DNA of 64,000 bases from Lepisosteus oculatus. Taxonomy: Eukaryota > Chordata > Actinopteri > Semionotiformes > Lepisosteidae. Both the position numbers and the translations under genes were made by a program. This document shows, in pieces, positions 47,101 through 59,100 of the stretch. Position 1 is the stretch's first letter. Every line of letters begins with the position of its first letter. The notes under the pieces are model-generated. The model was not told the DNA's origin. It saw only the letters and a list, made by a program, of their open reading frames with translations, and did no database searches. The stretch is from the NCBI RefSeq assembly GCF_040954835.1, contig NC_090698.1:38183501-38247500 (forward strand). Reading direction: 5' to 3'.

Positions 47101-50100
47101 CCATAAATGTCTTAACTTAAAATATTATTGCCTATAATGGTTATGGTGACAAAATTAAACATATTTATAAATATTAAATACTGAAAATAAGCAATTTGAA
47201 TTAAAATATTATTCAAAATGTAATATTTAATAACATATTAAATATAAAATTTAATGGATGGGGTCACATGGTGGTGTGGTGTTTAATACTGTGGTCTTGC
47301 ATGTTTTGGGTTTGATGCTGGACTGGGATACCTTTTTTGTGAAGTTTGGATGCTCTCCAGCCCCAACTCCATGAACTCTCCAGCTGCTCTGGTATCATCC
47401 TACATTCCAAAGATATACTCCCCATAGTAGGTTAACTAGCATCTCTGAATTGTTCCTGTGTGTGCATGCTTCAATGGACTGGTCCCATCTCTTCCGCACT
47501 GTGTTTTTGGGGAAAGCTCCAGGTTGTTGTCATTCTTACCAGAAATAAGCAGCTTTCTGATAATGGGTGGACAGGCATTTAATTTATCAGCTGCTCTGTA
47601 ACCACTTGGAAAAAGATGCTTTCTAATCAGGCATATACTTGTGACCCTTTAATGAAATAATGCTATTCAGGCAGCAAACACTTTAACTGATCCATCACAC
47701 TCAAAGTTGTGGATATGTCTAGTGTTGCCTCTATTTAGCAACTGCTTTGTAATACTTTTAAAAAGCCCATTAGCATGCATTAATTGAATTTGGATAAAGG
47801 GGACATTTATGAGGCTAGTTAAAGGTTTAATGTTCTGTTTAAGTGTTCTATGCTCTTCTAATGTGGCAAAATACTGATAAAGTATAGATTAAAGTAAAGG
47901 AAAAAAATGACATTTTGAGAAAGGCTTATACTGTAAAATTCCTATTTTGTGTAATGGCTTACTTTGCTGTAAACTACCAGGTACAGGTAAGTTACTACAA
48001 AACTTTGCACACCAGGAATGTGCAATTTTCACCCATTCTTTCAAAACGTGTTCTTAAATTTTTCATGAAATGTAATCCCAGATTTAGATCTATAATACAA
48101 TGAAGCAGGTTTTCCTTTAAAATTAATCTGTACTTTGTTCCAGCTGTATCTCCCTCAGTCTTAACAAGCTCCCCAGTCTCTGCTGATAAGTAGCTGATCT
48201 ATAACATAATGCTGCCACCACTATGCTTGGCAGTAGCAACAGTGCTGACTGTGTAATGCACTGTGCAGGGTTTGCTGCAGATGTCACTCTTTGCATTTAG
48301 ACCAAAAAGTTCCATATTTGTCTCTTATGATCACAAAACCTTTTGCCAGATGTTTACAATATCATTTCAGTGATTTTTTTTGCAAACTCCACTGGGTATT
48401 TGAGGTGGGATTACCAATTTGCCATACAAGCCAGCTTTGTTGAGGGACAGGAATATTGATGACTCATGGACATTCTTTACTATCTCAGCCATTAAACTCT
48501 GTAGCCCCTTGCCCAGCTGCTCAGTTTGGAGGGACAGCCTGATCTAGGCAGTGTCTGTGTGGTACGATATACCTTCCACTTCTTAATGACCGATTTTACT
48601 GTTTTTTATTTATACCTTCCTCCTGATCTGTGCCGTTCTACGACCTTATCCCTGAGTTGTTTTGAAAGCTCTTTGGTCTTCATGGTTTAATCTTTTCTTG
48701 AAATTCATTACATGACTAAATAATCTTACAGACTGGTGTGTTTATTCTGAGAACACGTGAACCCCTATTATTACACACAGAGGCCACAACCAATTGCATT
48801 TACTCCATCCTCCTTGTGTGTAAAGCTGCACAAATTGACAAATAAAAATAGTTCTCACTAGCACACATGACGCAGGATCAACACCTTATCGTATGATGTT
48901 TATTAAGCGACACATCACGCAACGGTATTAAACTAAGAAAAAGATCACTAACAATTACAATAAATCCAGTAGTACAGTAATACAGTACAAATATAATTTA
49001 TGTATATAAAATATTTATTTAGATGATTTTTCAAATACATGCAGGATGCGGACTTTGCACTACATAACTGACTAATAACAGAGCTGTAACTGTCATACTG
49101 TTAAACAGTAAATAGTACTGGAGCACACAGCTTATACGCTGCTTGTTTACAGCTCCCAGGCAACTGGAGCATTGAAACATCTCTAGCTAAAAAAACTACT
49201 GTACATCGATAACAAATTCGTTGTCTGAACTGTGGTACATATACTAAAGATGATAAATAGTTACTTACAATGCTTGCAAGAGCGACAAAGTTGTAGATTC
49301 AATGAGGTAAGGCTTAAAACTCCAACAATATTGAAAATGAATGTGAACAAAATGGAAGATGCCCTTTAACCTTTAAGCATGTGCGGTCTCTAAACCAATA
49401 GAAATTAAAGATTTAACTGCTGAAGAGCATTTTAGGAAAGTTGCACAAAAAAGCCACATGGAGGCACTGTAGAACAGTGCACTCAAAACTGATAAGACAT
49501 AACAGTGTGACTAATCACAGTAATACGTGCACTTGAAGGTTTGCAATAGCAAAGGGGATGACTAGTTATACAGTAAAATATTTTGGTACTGTACTATTTA
49601 AGACAGCCCTTTTTAGTTGTTTGAAGCCCAAATAGCTAAAAGCGATACCAAAATGTGGACCAAGATGCTGAAGACCAGCTTGCCAGTGCATGCTTTATTT
49701 CTACTCTATTTTTCTGCAATAAATCTTTAATAGTTTTTGCAAAAATGGGGCCAATGGGCATAACATGAGTCATTTATGCATTCTGTCTGAGGGCTGCTGT
49801 ATTTAGTGTTGGGGGTAAAAGAATGGGCTGAAATGGTTCAGTGTGGAAAGGCTGATAGTGCACTACAGCTGGAAAAACTCAAAAGGTCATCCAATGACTG
49901 AGGTTCAGGGTATGCTATAGCTATGCATGATATTCTCATTTTATGGACATAATTTTAAGTGCAACATTTTGACTGAAGTTCAAGATTTTTCACTTCACTA
50001 TCATGAATTCTGTTTTTATGTAACAATATTCCTAAAATAGACCTCCAGATCTGAGCCAGGGGTGTCAGTGTCCTGTGTGGGGTACAGGGGTTTAAGTGTC

Positions 50101-53100
50101 CTGTGTGACCGCAGACAGAGTGTGGGGTACGAGGATGTCAGTGTTCTTTGTGGGGTACAGGGGTGTCAGTGTCCTGTATGACTGCAGACAGAGTGTTGGG
50201 TACAGGGGTGTCAGTTTCCTGTGTGGGGTACAGAGGTGTCAGTGTCCTGTATGACTGCAGACAGAGTGTGGCATACAGGGGTGTCAGTGTACTCTGTGTG
50301 CGGTACAGGGGTGTCAGTGTGAAGAATTGTGCCTAGTGCAACATCTCTTTCATTATTTTCCATTATTAGCCACTAAATGTTTCCTCCCATTCACAGCCTC
50401 CTTTTATGGTGATGGTTATGTGGAGTTGAAGACTGTAGAGTCATCTAGCCGCACTTCTTTCCATGCGAGGTTTCGGACCTCCAGTCCCAATGGCCTGCTG
50501 TTCCTGGCTGCTGGACAGACGGACTACTGCCTGGTGGAACTACACTCCGCTCGCCTGCAGGTACAGAGGACCGAAAAGATCATTCCCTTCGTTATAAAAA
50601 TGGTAATTTCAGCCATTTCATATAATAATAATAATTGCTTACACTTATATAGCGCTTTTCTGGACACTCCACTCAAAGCGCTTTACAGGTAATGGGGTCT
50701 CCCCTCCATCACCACCAATGTGGAGCATTCACCTGGATGATTCGACAGCTTTTTTAGTGGGGAGGAGAGCAGAGTAATGAAGCCAATTCATAGATGGGGA
50801 TTATTAGGAGGCCATGATTGGTAAGGACCAATGGGAACATTAGGCCAGGACACCAGGGTTAGACCCCTACTCGAGAAACGTCCTGGGATTTTTAATGACC
50901 ACAGGGAGTCAGGACTTCGGTTTTACGTGTCATCCAAAGGTAACGCCAGTTTACAGTATAGTGTCCCCGTCACTATACTGGGGTATTAGGACCCACATGG
51001 ACCGCAGGGTGAGCTGGCCCCACTAACACCTCTTCCAGCAGCAACCTTAACTTTTTCCCAGGAGGTCTCCCATCATGGTACTGACCAGGCTCACACATGC
51101 TTGGCTTCAGTGGGTTGCTAGTTGTGAGTTGCAGAGTGATAGGGCTTCTAAATATAGCAGTGTTCTTCCACCTTGGTCCTGGAAACCACCAGTCCATCAG
51201 GTTTTCAAAGGTGTCTGTGCTAAAAGTCAAAACATATAAGGTATGATTATAATCTAATCAACCCAAGACAGAAGACATTCAATTAACCCATCTTTAATTG
51301 ACATTGCTTTTAAAACTGTAATTATTCTGGTGCTCATATTTGTACTGCATGGTATTATTTATGAGGTAACTAGTAATTCTTGTAATCCTAATATTGTTTT
51401 TTAATTTAAATTCTTCACTTTTTACTATCTGTTGAATAGGTGGACAGGACAATGAGTGTTTACAGAATCCACAGAATGTACCCTGCTTTGCATCCATTGA
51501 TTGTGGGGATAGGCTCCTTTGAGATTCTATATTGGTTAAATCAGTTAAAAAATGGATGGATGGATTACTCCAGTGGGAAATGTCTTCACTTTTGACTACT
51601 CTGTTATATATCTGTTTTTTATATCCTGTTATCCTGATCATCTACTTCTTTTTTGCCCTTTAAAAGTCTTTACTGTCGTTTATTTTCTTTTGCTAGTTTG
51701 ATATAGCAGTTTTTACCTCTACAGCAATACAACTTTTTAGCTCTCTTTTAATCTTTTTAAAGTCTTTTTTAATGTTCCTTTGTATCTCAGTGTACTCTTT
51801 TTTCTTTGTTTAAAAAATCACTAGAGGTAAGAAGCATTTCATAGATTTGTGGAAGAGAGAATGTGACTTTAATTTTTGACTATACAGTAGGTACTCCTTT
51901 AAATGAGGAATCTTGGGAAATTTAAACAATAAATGGTTCATTTACTTAACTGAGTGTTTAGGTGTTCTCATTTTAAAATTAATTCATGGCATTATACACA
52001 AGAAATAAATTGCATCACAATAGCTTAGATGTGCAGCAAATGTAATTTATTATCATTGCATCTTTAGTATAATGGTATGTATGATTAGAAATCTGATCTT
52101 GCACTCAACCCTGTGCAATAGGTTTATCATTACTTCCTCTCAGTGAAGTAATTGTTGTAACTTGTTCAAGCCTTAGTAGCTTGCTCAGGTCCACAGTCCT
52201 GTTAGCCAGCACAGTCTTACTCTAGCAAATGCTTTGCCAGATCATTCATACAAATTGGGAAGAGCATTACTCCAATTGCATGGTAGTGCAGTGATCTACA
52301 AAGATCTTGCTGTCTCTTCTTCCTCTTTGGAGCCTATGTGCAGAATTTTTTTCTTTTCCAACTGGTCTTATTAGCCTCCTGAACTGCCCTCAGGGGAGTT
52401 GCTATTCTAACAGCTTCTTTTCATCATATGAAATTCCATTCATTCTGAGTGCTAAGGACTTGCATCAGGCTAGTTGTGTCTAATTTAATTGCACCTCTCA
52501 ATTATCATGCAGCCAGCTTGGCTCAAGGCCTGAGTTTTGAGCAATGGCAAATTCCACAGGGCCACCCCTTACTACATAACACTCTTTAAAAAGAAACTAA
52601 ACAGTTTTCATGTTTAAAGCGTTTGGGATAATGCACTGTTCAATTAGTTGTGTTCTTAGTTGTGTGACAATTTATATACAGTGACTGGAAGTCTTAAAGA
52701 TCATAAAGTACAGAACATTCTTCTTCTGTAAACAAAATTAAGACAATATTACCCTAGGATATGAACTATTGTCACTTGAATAAGCATTTCATTTGTGAAT
52801 GTAAGAAAACAACAATTGTGACAACATCAACAATCTGCTTTTCTAATACTAGGGAATAAGATTTTAGTCAAAATTAAAGGTCCTAGGTTTGAATTGTTTG
52901 ATGTGTGCATAATAATGTAATACATGGTTGTACTAAATACAGATAAAGGTTTATTTCATGCTGATAGGTAATGAAAAGAAACACAACATTTTAGTTGTGG
53001 AGCCAAATGGAGCAGATGGGAGTGGAGTGAAAGTAGCAAATAATCACGTATAGTAGAACAAAAGGAAAAGTGGGTAAGAAGGGGCAGGGAGCAGTTTGAA

Positions 53101-56100
53101 AATGGGCATAAAGCGAATAAAAATGATTGTCCAAACTCAGGGAAAACAGGAGAGGCATGGAAAGCCAAAATCTGCAAATGAATAGCGCAGATTTATTAAG
53201 AGATGTGTCTGTCATTGAGAGAAAGGGAAAGGTGTGATACAAGTTTAAGGATAATTTTAATTTTGGATGTCCTTTTTAAATTGGAATTCCAAAACCTCTC
53301 TATGCAGAAGCAAACAGCAAGATCAGAAAGATCAAGGCTGTTAGAGGTGAAATGGCGAACTATGTGAATTGCTGGGCACTTTCTGTAAGAGATGCAGTAA
53401 ATGAGGTTGCTGGAAATAAATGATGACACAGAATTGTCCGGATGTGAAAGTTGTTAATGATGGTCTTGGGAGTAGAAAGGGTGTAAGGGTGGTAGGGAAG
53501 CACCAATGAAATGCTGTTATGAGTCCGGCAGTCCCTATTTGAGTTGGTAATCCAAGGGCTTTTTGGCTCGGGTGAGGGTCCTTTCAATAACGTGTGTTGG
53601 GTTTCATCTGTCAATGAAAAACAATGCATTTTGAAGGCTTAGTTATGGAAGTACATGCCTTCTGTAATAGACAGAAGCTGAGAGTCATGGATGGTTAATG
53701 GAGAGGTTTGTGTCCAGAAACAGAAGAGCTGTGAAAGATATGTTAACTGTAAATTTAAGGGATGGGTGAAAATTGGTGAAGTGATGCAGGAAATGCTCTA
53801 ATTGGACATTAGAGCATGTGACAGCATCAACATAGTCAATGTATCGCTTTTAGGGCACAGATGAAACCAGTATAGAAAGCAAAGAAGCATTCTTCTGCCC
53901 AGCTGACAAAAATATTTGCATCCCACCCTGGTGCCCATGACAAGTGACTAATGTCCTTAATATATGAAGGAAATCCTGATAAAAACTGATATTTCTCAAT
54001 TTTATCTCTAATGGTCATGAACTCTCTGATCTCTATATCTGTGTCCTCACAGAAGGGTGTCAGAACTCTTATTGCAGAAAGACATCCAAAACCAAAATAA
54101 CCTGGAAACGTGGATCACACCCCTTCTCTCAATGACAGACTCATCACCTTCTAATCCTCTCTATGTTTTGCAGGTTTTTGCTTTTCACACCTCTCCACCT
54201 GTTCTCCCTGACTTTGGAACTCATTCTCACTTGCTTTATGCCCATTTCTCCACTGCTCCCTGCCCCCTTCTTACACACTCTGTCTTTTGTTCTCCTATGG
54301 AATGCTACTTTCCCTCTCTCCCTCACTCCTGAATAAGGCTCCACAGCTGAAACTTTGTTTCTTTTCTTTACCTTTCAGCATGGAATAACCTTTACCTGTT
54401 TCTTTGTAGCCTAAACATGCTTACGCAGCTCCCAACTCGAACATCCTTAAACACTTAAAGTACACCTTTATACTCGGGTATATTAATAGTATTATAAGGA
54501 GGCTCTTATGTATTTTTTTTCAGCATTTGAGTGCTCATGTGCATTGATCTATGGTCCAGTTCGTATTTCTAATATAATGAATCTGTTGAAAGGTCATGAT
54601 CAGTCAATTCTATACATAATGTTTTACCTCTGTCCTAAGATGAATATGATTTTATGTAAGTTAGACCTTAGGTTACTAACCTAATTAATTTACTTCTTAA
54701 AATGAGTATGAGTAATATGAGTAACATGCGTGTGTCTCTCTCAGTTTTAAAGCTACCTGTACACATCTTTTGTAAATACAAACTAAAAATGGATCAACTA
54801 ATGTTTCATGTCATGGGATCTGCTATTTTTTATTTCATATTATTAAGCAGATGTACCTATCTCACTCTCTACAAGACAAATGTCTTCAGGTATCTCTAGC
54901 TGTGATTAGCTATTCAGACAGAATTATGAACTCTGCTATTTATCTTTTTACATAAACTGAGACCCTTGTTTATGCATATCTGAGGAGATCAGTACAACTT
55001 TGAATGAACAAAACAGCAAGAAAAAGCTTTTGAATGTTAAAAAAATGTGTGTTTCCTTTCTAGGTCAAATTGGACTTGGGATCTGGAGAACGAATACTTC
55101 GCTCAGAGAGAGGGACTCCGCTGAATGATCTGGCATGGCACACAGTTGAATTTCAACACGAAAATCACAATGTTACCCTTTCAGTTGACAAACATTTCCA
55201 AACAACCCTAAAAATGCCCGAGTCCCAGCATGATCTTAACATTCAAGATGGGCTTTATGTTGGTGGAACTGGAGGTCTTGACAAATCATACCTCCTCAGT
55301 GAACCTGTGGGCTTCAGAGGTTGTATTGATGAGCTTTTGTTCAATCAGCACAATCTTTTGTCTTCACTAAGGTCCTACTCCGGCTTCAAAAATGTGTATG
55401 AGGTATCTCTAGGCTGTAGCCCCCAGTTCTTTGCAAGTGAAGATGACCCTATCAGCTTCTTTAGTTCTAAAGCATACATTTCTTTACCCCTTTGGAATGC
55501 ACAACAGGAAGGAGTGTTGGAGTGCGTATTGCACACATCTGCTGATCAAGGGATTATTCTTTATAACTCTGCACGCCAAGGAGACTTTGTGGCTATGGAA
55601 ATCCGTGATGGGCTAATAGTGGCAGTTATGGGAAAAAGTGGGACTAAAAGTGAACTTCCCTCCCTCACTTATATTAATGACAGAAAGTGGCATTATATTA
55701 AGCTCCAGTTCACCTCAAGGAGCCTTCAGCTCACAGTGGATGAAGAAACTGTAAAAACTAGCATTAGTTCCCGAAATAAAGCTCTTCAGTTAAGGGGTTC
55801 CCTTTTTGTCGGGGGCATAGATGACAGCACCCGTGCTGAAGTCAAGAAGGTTGGGCTGGTCTCTGTTTCGGGAAAACGTATAAGAGGAGGGTCTTTCAAA
55901 GGATGCTTGAAGGATATCAAGGTTAATTTTGTAAAAATGGGTCTGCCCAATGCTTTAGTAACTAAAGACATTTCTGTAGGTTGTGAACCTGAAAAGGAAC
56001 CAGAACCAACAACACAAACTACACCAGCTACTCACTGGGCTCAGACTGCCCCGGTGCTTCCAACAACATCCATGTTCACACCAACAAGTGCTAAGCCTCT

Positions 56101-59100
56101 GGACAAGAAACGCAGCCAAATGTTTTTAGTGCTCAGGAACCTTGTAGTTCCTGAAGGAGGACGAGCACCTCTAGAGTCAAAGCACATAAAAGTGAATCTG
56201 GAATTTAAAAAACTAGGAATACGTCAGTCTCAGATTATGTTTAAGATACAAGAACAGCCTGTTCATGGTCAGTTGAGGTTGGATGTTGATGAAGGTCAAG
56301 AGGAACATACCTTTAGCATGTTGGATTTGTGGCATGGGAGGGTAATGTACATTCACGGTGGTTCAGAAGACCCAGAAGACTTTTTTACATTCTCTGTCTT
56401 CACCAGCAGCAAAAAGGAAGTTCCTCCTTACCTGAAGGGAAATAAGATGTATAGATATAACATAACCATAACCCCTACCAATGATGCACCTGAGTTAAGC
56501 CTACCTGAAGGAAACCTCTTTGTGCTGCTAGAAAAGTCAAGAAAGCATTTGACTATTGATGCTTTAAAAGCCACAGATGTAGATAACAATTCTACAGACC
56601 TCTTTTTCTCCTTATTGGGCAATCTAAATGCAGATGCTGGATTTTTGGAAAATACAGAGAATCCAGGGAAAAGCATAACTACTTTTTCTCACGTTGACTT
56701 GGAAGAAGGAAAAATAAATTATGTTCACAGTGGGGTCCGAAATTCCAGGATTGTTTTGAGAGTCAGTGATGGAGAAAAAGTGAGTAACACAGTTGTTCTG
56801 AGAATCATGGCCATACCACTGGAATATAAAGTTGCCAACATTACTGGACTTGATGTTCTGCAGGGTGATGCGGCTTTGATAAGCACAAAGGACCTGGCAA
56901 TACAAACTAATGCCGTGAAACAGGAACTAGAAATTCGTTACGATGTCACTGAGTCTCCCAAATATGGCGAGCTGCAGAGATTGAATTCCAATGGGGAATG
57001 GAAACAAACCAGTTTGTTTTCACAGCGCACTCTTGAAAGGGATCGATTGAGATATCTTAGTACTTTCTATGAAATTCAGTCAAGTAATGTTTCAGATCAT
57101 TTCAAGTGCAAGGTTAGCATTAGCTCAATGGCCACAGAGGAAGTTGTTTTTCCTATTATGATAAAATGGGTACAGTATAAACTGCTGAAAAATAAAGTAA
57201 TGGAGGTTGACAAAGCACAAAGAGTAATATTGAATTCAGAACATCTCCACGCTATTCCCAAAGGTGTAAAGTTAACAGAAAATGAACTGTACTTCAGGCT
57301 TCTAACATTGCCAAAGAAAGGAAAGTTGCTGTTAAACAATAAGATTTTAAAGAAAAACTCAACTTTTAGCCAAAGGAATATAACTGATTTAAAAGTGCAT
57401 TATGAACTACAAGACAGACCATATGAAGACACAAGGGACATGTTTACATTCCAGATTTTCTCTAAGCATGCACAATCGGGAATCTATGATTTTAAAATTG
57501 CCATCAAAGCTGACATCAACAGTATCATAATAAAAAACAATGGATTGTCTTTAAAGGAAGGCGAAAGTCAATTGCTAACAAAAGAAGAACTGTTCTCAGA
57601 AACACTTATCACTAAGTCAATGCACTACAGAATCACAGACCGTCCAAAACATGGAAAGTTAATACGCATTAACCTGTCTAACTCTACCTCAAGCAATGAC
57701 AACATAATAGCATTCACCAACCAGGATATCCTAGAGGAGCGCATTATGTATGTCCATGATGACAGCGAAACCACCCATGACCAGTTTACATTTGTAGCAT
57801 CCACCCAGCAGCCCGCAAAGGAATCAGGACCAGTGGCAGAGACGAACATTGTGGAAAGCACATTTAACATCTCAATAAAGTTAATAAATGATGAGAAGCC
57901 AGTCCGTATTGTTGATGAAGTCTTTCATGTTGTCAAAAATGGACAGAGACTTTTAACACTGGAGGACTTGTGCTATCATGATGCTGACTCTGACTTTGAT
58001 GATGGGCAGCTTCTGTATACCCGGCGTGGAATTCCCATGGGCGATCTGGTCCTTGTAAATGACACTTCTCACAAACTTTACCAGTTTCACCAGGAGGATC
58101 TGGAGCAAAAGCGTGTGTTATTTGTCCATCATGGACCAAATATTGGTCGCTTTGTGCTGTTTGTGTCTGATGGAAAGCATTATACATCTACTTTGCTGGA
58201 TGTCAGTGCACAAGAACCTTATATCAAGACAGCGAACAATACAGGCCTGCTGGTACAAAAAGGACAGCAGAAAATGTTCAGTTCTGCCAACTTTAGTGTG
58301 GTTACAAACCTGGATGTAAGAGATGATAAAGAGATTATCTATGAAATGTATCTTCCCCCAAAACATGGTGGGCTTTATCAGGATGAGCTGAAGGTGGATG
58401 TGTTTACACAGCATGATTTGAAAAAAGGCTATTTAGTCTATCGACATGATGACAGCAAAAATTTGGTAGACTTCTTTAACTTCACTGTAAAGGTACAAAA
58501 AATGCGTTTGGATGCAGGAGTTAACATAAAAGTATACTTGGAAAGCCACCAGCTCCCACCAAAGGTCATGCATAATAACACTCTTCTCGTGGAAGAAGGA
58601 AAGCCTGTTAAGATCAGTAAACGAAAACTTGAGGTTAGTCTGCAATATTTAACAACAGTGATGGGTTTGGGGATTAAGGTAATAAAATAAGAATGTAAAC
58701 ACTAATAGAAACATTCTTCTAGAGCGTTTTGTTTTATGTCCTATTTACCAAAGTAGCAACTACATCAAAGTATATTGTATTTAAAGTTTCATAATATGTC
58801 ATTTTTGATAAACCATCATTAAATAAATTATTTAAAATGCAGTAATTTTAAGGTATGTTTATACCAGCTGTAAATCAAGATGTTTTGGTTTCTGAAACCT
58901 GATTGAAAAGTGTTAAGCTCTATTTATTTGTCCATTTTAGGTTACGCATGAAGATAACTTGCCATCAGAAATTGTTTATACTGTAAAAGTTCCTCCTTCT
59001 CATGGCTACATCCGCAGCTTTGCTGAGGGAGAAGAACATTACCTGGGAAGTGAAAACAATCCAATCTGGAGCTTCTCTCAACAGGACATCAATGATGGGA

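Larger units (their letters stand above)
47125..49065. repeat. block B of the duplicated intronic segment
   Basis: Parallel to block A over nearly its whole length and without the Tc1 insertion. Shared words include GCTATTCAGGCAGCAAACAC, AATTGAATTTGGATAAAGGG, ATTATTACACACAGAGGCC and, at the far end, a TTATTAAGC motif next to a CACATCACGCAACGG-like stretch. Confidence 0.75.

Noticed and set aside
51030..51146. A real 5S rRNA gene
   Set aside because: Only the promoter portion is 5S-like; the rest of the gene and its terminator are missing and a SINE body follows.
50973..51230. 85-codon minus-strand frame in cspg4 intron 2
   Set aside because: It reads through the 5S-derived SINE.
55070..58690. 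Taking the long frame to 58690 as the protein's end
   Set aside because: The last 19 codons lie beyond the GAG|GTTAGT donor at 58633. The next exon resumes conserved CSPG sequence, so the stop at 58690 is intronic.
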